In this document: piece after piece, positions 10,924-21,036 of the stretch
How positions within the stretch are numbered: the first letter of the stretch is position 1
Layout: every line of letters starts with the position of its first letter
NCBI GenBank assembly: GCA_021234155.1
Contig: JAJEKV010000041.1
Span: 7,632,917-7,696,916, forward strand
DNA length: 64,000 bases
Reading direction: 5' to 3'
Source of the DNA: Isoetes taiwanensis
Taxonomy: Eukaryota > Streptophyta > Lycopodiopsida > Isoetales > Isoetaceae
The notes under the pieces: generated by a model
The model's input: only the letters and a program-made list of their open reading frames with translations
What the model was told of the DNA's origin: nothing
Database searches by the model: none
Position numbers and translations under genes: made by a program

Positions 10924-12384
10924 CTATTTGTCATCACTTGCATTGATTACCAGGATGGGGTATAGCTGTTGCAGATCTTTCTTCTCAAGCTCATCTTCTT
11001 GAATTGCTCCCTCAACCAAATGTTCCAGTAGCACACTCCTGCACAACGAAGTCGCTTCACCATTTTGCTCCCTTGGCACATGGCAAAGTTCCTGTGTTTC
11101 AAAGTTCTTCGGCCCAACATGGCTTGATTTTCGAAAGCTGCAACATGTCTTCACTCTTGGCCCGATATTCTCTCGATATTTGCCCGGAGACAAGCCGAGA
11201 GTCTCCAAAGATGATTACATCATCGATGTTTAGATTTCTTGCTTCTTGAAGACCTGCAATCAATGCCTTATACTCTGCCATATTAGAAGTGACATTTGGA
11301 TAAATTCTTCCTACTTTAGCAAGCAACCTGTTGGAAGCATCCTTAAGAATAGCAGCAGAAGATGCCACATTAAGCCTTTTGGAAACACCACCATCAAACC
11401 ATAAATAAGCAAAATTGCTTGATTTGGTTGAAGCTAATTCTTTTGGAATTTTTATGCTAGACTCTAACTCCACTGCATTCAGTTCAAATTCTCCACATGG
11501 ATGTGATAACAGCATTTCTTCTTCAATGAAATTCATGCTTTCAAACTCTCCTAACTTATTGTACAATGTTACCTTTTTCTTGCCATTTGAGATAGTACAT
11601 TCTCCTCTTGACCACACAGGCCTAGCATCTACTGTAGAAAGCCATTTTCTGCCCAAAAGTAAGTCATATATATCTGATTTGTCCCCTACTCCTTCAAAAG
11701 CAACCACAACAAAGTTAGCTGCAACCATTATTCCTTCAACATCAATAGGCACGTTGCTAACTATTCCCACTGGATTGATTTTAGAGTTAGAGAAAGATTT
11801 CAAGATCATTGGAGCTTTCTTGTCTATTTCTAGACCACATAGCCTCATGACATGGTGTGGCATTACATTCAAGGGTGATCCTCCATCTAGCAGAACCTTG
11901 GTTAAGATTTTTCCTTCCATTTTGGCAACACAAGTGAAAGCTCCAGGATCATGATCATTCTGAGTGAGCATGTGCTCCTCAATATGGTTTGTTAGGGCAA
12001 ATTCATCTTCTTTAGTAAGATTGAGTACCTTTTTTCTGTAAGAAGGGGCTATCTTGAGCAAGGTCAGCAAATGTACACAGATTTTTGAATTATTCAACAA
12101 ATATTCAAAGTCTTCACACTCTTTTTCTTTCTTGACAAATTTCTGAGCAGGAGGAGGAGGCACAGCCACTGCTTGCTCAGCATCCCTATGTTTCAAGTTG
12201 TCAGCTTCCTCATGTGTTGATTCTTTCTCTTTGGCATTATTCATCCTTCTGGTGTGGACAGCCATTATCTCCTCTTGTTCTTCAATTTCCTGCACAAACC
12301 TTATAGATGCACTTGGCTCATTAATTTTAGATTTTTCTTGTCTGGCAAAATATTCTTTGACACTGCACCTATCCTCATAATGTC
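10924..12384 (-). pseudogene. B1 gag end, protease and upstream RNase H
   Basis: The main frame, 11099-12295, holds the aspartic protease (VLLDGGSPLNVMP; D-G-G in place of D-T/S-G; LLLGRKWL flap-end motif) and the start of a type-I RNase H (FDGG, AEYKALIAGL, GDSRLV). It breaks after GDS. The frame 10924-11208 continues with the HVPREQN block. In the order of translation the RNase H comes before RT, as in B2, B3, A2 and A3. The frame is open above the first Met (12295) toward the CCHC region but is cut at 12384. Confidence 0.85.
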
Positions 12385-12518
12385 CTAGACTAAGTTTCTT
12401 GACCTTAAGGAGCTAAAAAGTTTATCGATCCACTGGAAAGCTTATTCTATCACCATCATAAAAGACCATTCTATTATCATGAGGTAAAGGCTATGCCTTA
12501 TTTTTTAATTGGACTTTG
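12385..12518. other. orphan 134-bp fragment between B1 and B2
   Basis: Does not match family A, B or C, and continues after B2 at 23562 (GTGTGGGC then a GA run). One plus-strand frame stays open (KKFIDPLESLFYHHH, EVKAMPYFLIG), but I do not recognise it. It ends with the CTTTG target duplication of B2 (12514-12518). Confidence 0.4.
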
Positions 12519-15009
12519 TGTTGAAGGTGTTCCTGGCAAAACCTTCAACCTCAGTGGTTTAGAACCTCTAGGTTGCTTGAGGCAACCACTCTGAGTGCAA
12601 AGATTCCAGAAAAAGTGTGGAAAAGTTCACAATGAGTATGTTTCCCTGAAGGCAAAAAAGTCTGTTTCACCAAATACCCTGCAGAAGATGCTCTGTCAAG
12701 CTATGGATATGGATATCTCAGCTCAAGATGCCTAACACTTGATACTAATAGACTGCAAAAACTCAGCGAGGTCTGAATAGGCTAGATAGGCCTAAATCAG
12801 ATCTCTGACCTAGTCAATTTTTGGTCAATATCCCTGGCAGAGAGCTAAAATTTGAAACTCGATATTGGCAAGGAATTTTTTGAAGCTACCAACTCTATTT
12901 TGCTCAGTTTTGTCTGCACAACAGGGGCCAAGCTTTCTTTTTGACAAAAAGGAGCCTATTTTTTCTTTTAGACAATTCTTTGCCTCAGACTATGAGAAAT
13001 GAATAATCTTGACAGAAAATATTTTCTAATGAAGGATTGCAAGCGTGTCTAGCATTGCCTCGTTCCACATAATTAGTTTGGCAAGATTGATGCTCAAACA
13101 ATTGCTCTCCTATGCCCTATGCCTGTTGTGCAATATCATTGGATGTGAAAATGTTGGCTTGAATTGGTATTGTAATTTTGCTTTGACAGGAATTAGGCTT
13201 TTGTATTCTCTAAAAGAGTTGCTACAAAGGCAGATCACACGGGTCTAACAGTCTGTTCGGGCACAAGACACCTAGCCTTTGACAATTGCTTGCTTTTGTG
13301 AAAGAATTTCAATGCAACTCACACAGATTGCTACAAAGGTCGGATTTTCAATTTCATCAAACACTCAAAAGATACAAAGTAATATCCCAAGCTCGTGGTC
13401 TTGGGTACAGGATCAAAATAGGTACACATTCAGCAAATCCAGAAAATTTGGTCAATAATCTGGATCATAGGTAAACATTGGAGGTCAGAATCAAGCTCAG
13501 GATCATCAAGTCGGTCCTTCTTCAAAGCAGAAAATCACTTCTTTGCCTCAAAGCCCTCGAAAATCTTCTGTGCCAAAAAACCCCTTTTGTAAATGCTCTG
13601 TTCCGTTGAGATCGTGATCATTCCCCTTCAATCCTCTGTCTTTTAGCTCACAATTATCATTCTTGGCATTAAACAAGGTGATTTGGCCAGTTTGGGTCAT
13701 GATTCATTGGTTTGTTGGGCCAAATTAACCGGATCTTGGCGTTTTCCCAATTTAGGGTTTATAATGGTCCGCATTTAAATATCCCAATGTGCTTAAACAG
13801 TTTTGGCGGCCAAGGTATATAAGGACAAGAAAATTCAATATTTCTGATTATTGCGTGCAGTGTCCACGTGGGATCCGGTACCTCCACCGCCCCACACGCC
13901 CGGATGCTCCACGCGGCATGGGGAGATTGGCTGGAAAGAGAAATTAGGCTTGGGGGTAGATAGGAAAGTTTTGCAACCCCCTAAACCCTATGGCACGATT
14001 CATAATGCCCAAAACAAAGCTTTTTTTCAAAATTCTTTTTTCCTAGGGGAATCTTTTTTTGTACCCTACAAGATTCTGGAATCTTTTTTCACAATGGAGC
14101 TTTTTGAACTTGGCAAAAAAAGCTAAGGAGTGGATGATGTGGCATTTGGAGAAGATGACAAAGCTAGGTGGTGTGATGTGGCCAATGGAAATGATGACGT
14201 GTTAGCCAACTTGAGTTTGAAAATTCCTTCTAGTCAAAAAATTTGAGTAATGTGTAGATGATGTGTATGACAAGTGTGGAGTGATGAGGTGTCAATGGTG
14301 ATGTGGCAACAATGATGTTTTGATGTGGATTTTGATTTGCAAATGAGAATTTGACACGAGAAGGCTCAAATGATGATGGATGTGATGACTTGGCACATAG
14401 GGTGAGGTGTCAAGTGACTTGGTCTATCTAGTGCCCATTTGGGAAAGAATTCCTCTTTATGAAGCAATTCTAAGCACTTTCTAGGGCACACTTGAATTTT
14501 GAACACCCTCCTTGGGATCTTTGCAACTTTCTTTTAACTTTGGTCAAGTTGCATGGGGTATTGACTTTTGAGCGAGTTTTTTGACCAAGTCAAGTCATTT
14601 TTGAGCTAGGAGATGATGGAGCAAGTGGGTATTTCATGAAGGTTTATTTTGACTAGAAAGAATTTTCAAAGTCAAGTTTGACTTTGGGAGGTATATGAGC
14701 ATGGAGTCAAGGTTCAATGGTGTTTAGGATGATGGAATAAATAGGGAAGGGATTTAAATGCCAAAGATGCCAAGATCACAAATAGCCACATACCATGGAA
14801 AAATTCTTCAAGGGGTCTTCCTTCTCCCATCTTCTTCACTTCTTCCTTTGCTTGTTTGACCTTTTGTATCTCTTGAGTGACTTGAGTCAATTGTCCTTCC
14901 TTTGCTCTTCAAACTTTGGTGTATGCTAGTGAAGCATTTCCTTGCTGTCTTGCAAAACAAATCAAACTGAGAAGATTAGTGCCAATATGTGCTTGGCTCC
15001 ATGGCAGCA
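12519..15009 (-). repeat. 3' LTR of B2
   Basis: 2491 bp, near identical to the 5' LTR except for a diverged patch at about 13755-13800 and a small deletion just before the outer end, where half of the terminal hairpin is lost. Candidate TATATA at 13816-13821 and G-box CCACGTGG at 13864-13871. The U5 primer-like copy is mutated here (TAGAACCTCTA near 12560). Confidence 0.92.
13816..13871 (-). promoter_or_regulatory. TATA and G-box in B2 3' LTR
   Basis: Same spacing as in B1: G-box 13864-13871, TATATA 13816-13821 on the minus strand. In a 3' LTR it could only drive readout into flanking DNA. Confidence 0.5.
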
Positions 15010-15741
15010 TTATGCCAAACCAAAAGAGAAGGCTGGTCTACCAGCCCTTTTGACTAGCTGTTTGTACTGTTGACATAACTCCAGCCAGTTGCCAATGTGA
15101 GAATATGGTTGGCAACTCAATGACCTGCATATGGATTTGAAAGTGATAGATTTGGCATTATGAATGTGTATATGAATGATGTTCCTTTCAGATGAACCTG
15201 CATGGAAAATAAAACTCTTTAGCTATGAGAAGCTGCAGGATGGTGGTATGTCAGCAGCTTAGGAGATTTATGAGGATGTAGAGGGTTCCAGATGTAATAA
15301 GATCAACTCTTGAACAGATGACAGATGGAGGCAGATAAAATGATGCACCTGCATGTGAAGATAAAGCTTGTTAGTTTGAATGAGCTGCTGGTGTGGAGGC
15401 AATGGCAGCAACTCCAGATGATGAGGAATGATATAATGTAATGAATGAAATGTGTGAATGACATGCTCAGATGCACCTGCATGGAACTAAGATCAGTTTC
15501 AATTCACTCCCTCAGTTGATCACAACCTGTACAGCCTTTATTGTACTTGCAACACTAGAAACTCATTAGTACACAAATAATAACTTCAAAGCAGAACTGG
15601 ACTAAACAAAATAGGCTTAATTTACTTTTGCTCTCATCTAACTGAAGCTTTTTTCTCATATTTTGCTTTTTTTCTGTTTTTTCTTATTTTTCTTTTAGCA
15701 ATGCACTTAACTAATCCTAACTACATTTTGCCATGAAGACC
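15010..15741 (-). other. 3' untranslated region of B2
   Basis: No ORF. Contains the conserved GTTGCCAA/TTGGCAAC hairpin (15088-15116), 78 nt from the LTR. Nearly the same as the B1 counterpart. Confidence 0.6.
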
Positions 15742-16629
15742 TTAGTTAAACAAAGCAAGGGCAACATGTTGTTGCCAATACCTTTTTAGGTGCACAATAT
15801 TGATAGGGTTCATCAATTCTCTGCCATCAGCAATATCCTTCAGCCAATATGAATCCTTGCCAGCTGTCCCTATCACTTCAAATGGTCCCTCCCAAAGATT
15901 CTCAAATTTTGATGCAATATCTTCCCTTGCTTTGTTCCACTTTAACACTAACTCTCCTGTTTTCAAGATTCCCTGCAATTTGTGTGCTGCTTTGAAGGCT
16001 GCAATATCCTTAGCCTTTTTCCTCATTATTGCATTCTCAGCCTCATATCTATGCTCCTCAAGCTGCATTAATCTCACAAATCTGTCTTTTAGAGCATCAT
16101 CCATTTCCAAATTGATCTGATAAGCCAGTCTGAGTGATGGAAGCTCTAATTCTATAGGCAGTACTGACTCTATCCCATACACCAAACTGAAAGGAGTGTG
16201 TTTTGTAGCCATTTTGATGGTAGTTCTATATGCCCAAAGTGCATCATGGATTTTTAAATGCCAATCCTTTTTTGAAACACTGATGGTCTTTTTCAGGATA
16301 GATTTGAGAGTCTTATTGGTTGATTCTGCCTGGCCATTTCCCTGAGGGTAATAGGATGAACTCTTGGTATGCTTGACTTTCAGGGTGGCTAGAAGTAATG
16401 CAATTGCATGGTTAATGAACTGGCTGCCTCTATCAGAAACTATCTTGAAAGGGATGCCAAATCCAGCACAGATATTTTCATGCAGAAATCTTGCAGTGGC
16501 TTGGGCATTGGCTTCTCTCAAAGGAATTGCCTCTGCCCATTTGGTAAAGTAATCAGTGGCAACTAATATAAACTGGTGTTGAGCTGAGGAAGGTGGGTCT
16601 ATGGGGCCTATAAAATCCAGCCCCCACAT
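15742..16629 (-). pseudogene. B2 integrase core and C-terminus
   Basis: 295-codon frame with D5 (LDFIGP), D66 (SDRGSQF) and E102 (GQAEST), so the D,D-35-E triad is intact, and the C-terminal NPINIVHLKRYW. Integrase inserts cDNA into the genome. The frame begins just after a one-base deletion near 16645, which separates it from the zinc-binding domain. Both parts look otherwise undamaged. Confidence 0.9.
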
Positions 16630-16964
16630 TTGGAAAGGCCCAGGGAAGTTATGGCAGTCAGGGCAGCTGGCTTCAAGGTTTTTCTACCAAAAATCTGACA
16701 TTTATGGCAGCATTTTATAGTCTCATAACAATCCTTAAAGAGAGTAGGCCAGAAATATCCTGACCTTAGAATCTTTTTTGCAGTTGTATCTGCTGCAAAG
16801 TGTCCTCCACAAACTCCCTCATGACATGCTTCAATTATCATTCTAGCCTCTTCTTCATCCACACATCTCAGCAAGACTCCTTCCTTGTCAACTTTGCATA
16901 GGATCCCTTCAATTAGCTTTGAACTTCTTGCACTTGTCCCTGAATCTTCTTTCTTGATCGACAC
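16608..16964 (-). pseudogene. B2 integrase zinc-binding domain
   Basis: Has the HHCC-type domain: HEGVCGGH, then CCHKCQIFGRK. Frameshifted at both ends: from RNase H near 16920 and from the integrase core near 16645. Otherwise equals B1. Confidence 0.88.
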
Positions 16965-17409
16965 TCAAATTCTTAGGCAACTCATTGCTCTCCGTGATAG
17001 TTTTCGATGTCAAATTGCAGTCAGTGTTTTCTGCATCAAAAGAAATCAAGTTTGTTAGATTGTCATCAGCACATAAACCATCTTGATCTGCATGCTCAAA
17101 CAACACATGTGGAAGATAAGAACTGGGATTCTCGATCAACTTTACCACCTTTACAGTAATATCATAAGTTTGGATCTTACAAGCCCACCTGCACAACTTG
17201 GCCTTTGGTTGCTTTTTTGCAAAAAGGAGTGAGAAAGGATTTTGTCTCATGAATACTTGCACCTGATTGTTTTGAAGAAGATGTCCTTGTCTCTCTATCA
17301 AAAACATCAGAGCTGCTGCACTTTTCTCCAACCTGGGATATCTCAATTCAGTATCAGACCACATCTTGTTTGCAAAAGCAATTACATGGTCCCCTTGCAG
17401 CAGTGCCAA
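16909..17409 (-). pseudogene. B2 degenerate gypsy RNase H
   Basis: Covers the gypsy-type RNase H after RT (FANKMWSDTELRYPRLEKSA, FMRQNPFSLLFAKKQ). Catalytic aspartates are absent as in B1. A deletion near 17425 separates it from RT, and another shift near 16995 alters the tail. Confidence 0.85.
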
Positions 17410-17427
17410 ACCAATTGCGTTTTTGTC

Positions 17428-18150
17428 CTAATCGATATAAGCTTTGAAGGGTCTCTCTAGATCAGGAGGTTTTAGCAGGATAGATTTGCAAATGGCATCA
17501 ATGATCTTGTCAAAAGAATTTTGGCATTGCTCATCCCAATCTACTAGGATGTGTTTACTTTCACTTTTGGAGAACTTTCCAACCTTTGTGAGGTTAGAGA
17601 TTGGGCTCATAGTGTGGGAAAAATGAGGGACATACATTCTCAAAAAGCTGGTCATCCCCATGAAGCTTTTAACCTGTTTGAGGGTTTTTGGAGGTGCCAG
17701 TTTCCTTAGGGCTTCAATCTTACTATCAGATATTTGAATTCCTGCTGTAGATACTACATGCCCAAGCAATTCTCCCTTTGAGGATAAAAAAACACATTTT
17801 TTGGGGTTCAAACTCACTCCTCCCTTTCTACACAAGTCAAACAACATGGTTAGCATATCAAAATGTTTTTCCAGAGAAGTTCCCAAACAAAGGTCATCCA
17901 AAAATACACGAAAAATATTAGCAGGAATTTCTCTAAAAATTGTATCCATGGCTCTTTGGAATGTTGCAGATGCATTCATCAATCCAAATGGCATTCTTTT
18001 CATGGCAAATGTTCCCCAAGGTGTGATAAATGAAGTTTTTGGCTGATCACTTTCCTTGATGCTTATCTGATTAAAACCTGAAAAGCCATCTAAGAATGAG
18101 TAAATCTCCTTCCCTGCTACAGCATGCAACACTTCTTCCAGAAATGGCAA
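17428..18150 (-). pseudogene. B2 reverse transcriptase palm and thumb
   Basis: 240-codon frame from MPFLEEVLHAV through FLDGFSGFNQIS, MPFGLMNASATFQRAM, FLDDLCLG, the thumb and the connection domain. It lacks the upstream IDYRDL part: bases 18190-18235 are a rearranged repeat of the TTTAAATCTCTATAATCTATG segment, replacing the B3 equivalent. Confidence 0.9.
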
Positions 18151-18221
18151 AGGATAGCAATCTTTAATAGTAGATTTGTTTAAATCTCTATAATCTATGC
18201 AAATCCTAATAGTTTAAATCT

Positions 18222-19778
18222 CTATAATCTATGCCACTCAGGGTTCACAATTTCTGTAATCACACCTGCATCTTTCATTTTATATAATTCCTCCTTGATT
18301 AGACCTAATAGAGAAGCATTGATCCTTCTTAACTTTTGTATAACAGGTTTCATACCTTCCTTGATCTTGATTTCAAACTCACAAATACCCACCAACTCAT
18401 CATAATCCCAAGCAAAGATATCCTTCCAATCATCAAAGAATTTAGTAACCAAAGCATTGTCCTCTTCTTTAAACAAATCACCAACATATAGTACCCTATC
18501 TAGACCCTTCTTATTGACCTTGACTTCCTTTACCTGTTTGTCTTCACTTGCATTGATTACCAGGATGGGGTATAGCTGTTGCAGATCTTTCTTCTCAAGC
18601 TCATCTTCTTGAATTGCTCCCTCAGCCAAATGTTCCAGTAGCACACTCCTGCACAACGAGCCTGCTTCACCATTTTGCTCCCTTGGCACATGGCAAAGTT
18701 CCCAGGTTTCAAAGTTCTTCAGTTCCAGCATGGCTTGATTTCTGAGCTGCAACATGTCTTCACTCTTGGCCTGATATTCTCCTGATATTTGAGAGTCTCC
18801 AAAGATGATTACATCACTGATGTTTAGATTTCTTGCTTCTTGAAGACCTGCAATCAATGCCTTATACTCTGCCATATTAGAAGTGACATTTGGATAAATT
18901 CTTCCTACTTTAGCAAGCAACCTGTTGGAAGCATCCTTAAGAATAGCAGCAGAAGATGCCACATTAAGCCTTTTGGAAACACCACCATCAAACCATAAAT
19001 AAGCAAAATTGCTTGATTTGGTTGAAGCTAATTCTTTTGGGATTTTTATGCTAGACTCTAACTCCACTGCATTCAGTTCAAATTCTCCACATGGATGTGA
19101 TAACAGCATTTCTTCTTCAATGAAATTCATGCTTTCAAACTCTCCTAACTTATTGTACAATGTTACCTTTTTCTTGCCATTTGAGATAGTACATTCTCCT
19201 CTTGACCACACAGGCCTAGCATCTACTGTAGAAAGCCATTTTCTGCCCAAAAGTAAGTCATATATATCTGATTTGTCCCCTATTCCTTCAAAAGCAACCA
19301 CAACAAAGTTAGCTGCAACCATTATTCCTTCAACATCAATAGGCACGTTGCTAACTATTCCCACTGGATTGATTTTAGAGTTAGAGAAAGATTTCAAGAT
19401 CATTGGAGCTTTCTTGTCTATTTCTAGACCACATAGCCTCATGACATGGTGTGGCATTACATTCAAGGGTGATCCTCCATCTAGCAGAACCTTGGTTAAG
19501 ATTTTTCCTTCCATTTTGGCAACACAAGTGAAAGCTCCAGGATCATGATCATCCTGAGTGAGCATGTGCTCCTCAATATGGTTTGTTAGGGCAAATTCAT
19601 CTTCTTTAGTAAGATTGAGTACCTTTTTTCTGTAAGAAGGGGCTATCTTGAGCAAGGTCAGCAAATCTACACAGATTTTCGAATTCTTCAACAAATGTTC
19701 AAAGTCTTCACACTCTTTTTCTTTCTTGACAAATTTCTCGAAAGCAGGAGGAGGAGGCATGACCCACCGCTTGCTCAA
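18222..19778 (-). pseudogene. B2 protease, RNase H and RT start
   Basis: 518-codon frame. Protease D100-G-G with LLLGRKWL; type-I RNase H with FDGG (about D264), AEYKALIAGL (about E304), GDSQ (about D328), HVPREQN and EAGSL (the last catalytic D is G in this copy). Then the linker and RT fingers (CEFEIKIKEG, KMKDAGVITEIVNPEW). Relative to B3 it lacks four or five residues after GDSQ and the VDKS of the RT start. This frame directly shows the RNase H between protease and RT on one polypeptide. Confidence 0.92.
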
Positions 19779-20128
19779 AGATCCCTATGTTTCAAGATGT
19801 CAGCTTCCTCATGTGTTGATTCTTTCTCTTTGGCATTATTCATCCTTCTGGTGTGGACAGCCATTATCTCCTCTTGTTCTTCAATTTCCTGCACAAACCT
19901 TATAGATGCACTTGGCTCATTAATTTTAGATTTTTCTTGTCTGGCAAAATATTCTTTGACACTGCACCTATCCTCATAATGTCCTGACCTTACAAAATTC
20001 ACACACAGGGCATTCTTTACCAAAGTGACCTCTCTTTCCACACTTAGTGCACGGCCTATACCAGCAATAATCAGAAGAATGAGTGTCTCTAAAGCAATGC
20101 ACACATGGAGGATAAGTTTTCTTCTCAA
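19775..20128 (-). pseudogene. B2 gag zinc-knuckle segment
   Basis: 117-codon frame overlapping the end of the gag frame. It carries CVNFVRSGHYEDRC (a knuckle altered from CAFCKAVGHYEDRC) and the spacer ARQEKSK to EEIMAVHTRRMNN leading to protease. The frame changes at the knuckles show one or two indels near 19985-20030. Confidence 0.8.
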
Positions 20129-20993
20129 ATTTTGAGCTTTTCAGCTCTTGCAGTTGTTTAGTTACCTCAACCAGTGCCTCAGATACTTTGGTAATCTCTG
20201 CTCTTACATCTGCTGCAGGAGCCTCATCATCTTCCATCTTAACCTTTTTCTTTTCTTTTTGGATAGCATAGACAGGTACAGGTGTTGTTCCCATATACTC
20301 TTGCTCATAATCTGGAAAAAAAGGATCACTTGGTGAGTGTATGTCATCTGGTAAGTATGATATCATATCTGCAATTTCAGTAGCCTTGGTGAAAGCCTTG
20401 TGTATTGTATCAAATCCCTCCTGTTTTTGGATCTTCAAAAGCTTTCTGTGTATTCTTGGTCTGCTACTTAATCCCCTGATAAAAGAAGCCACTAGATGCA
20501 AGGTATGGTTAGGAACATGATTGATCTGGCATTTGACAAGATAGTGATTGAATCTTTCAACATACTGGTGCACACTCTCACCATGTTTGATGCGAAAAGT
20601 TTGCCACTCAAATATTAAATCTTGGGGGTCCAAGACTCTTCCAAACCTTGCTAAAAACTTTTTTACCAGTTCTTCCCAAGAGTTGGTGCCTAAACTTACA
20701 ACATACTCTAACCAAGCCCTGACCTCATCATTCTTGAAACATTTTTTAAATTCAGAGAACTTACAGCCCTTTTTGTGACCATACTCTTGATAGTATTCTT
20801 CAAAAGTCTTGAGGAAATTGTTGGCATTCATGCTCGAATCAAAGACAGGGACTTGAGTAGGCACATTTAGCTCAAAGTATTGATAAGGCATTCCTGCAGT
20901 TGCTTGTATAGTGACCGTAGGTGTTGCAGTAGCTTCATGATTATCCTGTGCTTCAGTAGGCTCAGATGTCTCATTAGTTCTTCTGGGTGCCAT
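19974..20993 (-). pseudogene. B2 gag
   Basis: 339-codon frame from the ATG at 20993, 43 nt after the LTR. N-terminus MAPRRTNETSEPTEAQ; capsid-like core (VRAWLEYVVSLGTNSWEEL, KHGESVHQYVERFNHYL); a coiled-coil-like stretch (EITKVSEALVEVTKQLQEL). It ends in zinc knuckles CVHCFRDTHSSDYC and CTKCGKRGHFGKEC, then CEFCKVRTL, where the frame is lost. In B3 the comparable region continues into protease, so gag and pol are probably one ORF. Confidence 0.88.
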
Positions 20994-21015
20994 GAGTCCA
21001 GATTCCAGGAAGATT

Positions 21016-21033
21016 ATCTCGGTAGAACCTCCA
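21016..21033 (-). promoter_or_regulatory. primer-binding site of B2 (tRNA-Gln type)
   Basis: TGGAGGTTCTACCGAGAT on the minus strand, 3 nt from the LTR end and inside a 43-nt leader. Same as in A2 and A3. Confidence 0.75.
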
Positions 21034-21036
21034 AAA

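Larger units (their letters stand above)
5608..12384 (-). mobile_element. B1: truncated family B gypsy retrotransposon
   Basis: Minus-strand element with a partial 3' LTR (5608-7370), a 3' untranslated region (7371-8102) and pol back into gag. It lacks most of gag and the 5' LTR: homology to B2 stops at 12384 after CATAATGTCCT. The LTR side is cut near 5608, so the R/U5 end is lost and no target duplication can be defined. It is very similar to B2, so the two are close relatives. Confidence 0.9.

Noticed and set aside
11415-11954. 179-codon plus-strand ORFs opposite B1, B2 and B3 protease (also 19009-19548 and 42651-43151)
   Set aside because: Conserved only because the real protease/RNase H frame on the minus strand is conserved; no domain of their own.
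13286-13474. 62-codon ORF repeated at 5633, 13286 and 21803
   Set aside because: Lies in the family B LTR, repeats only because the LTR repeats, and resembles no known protein.
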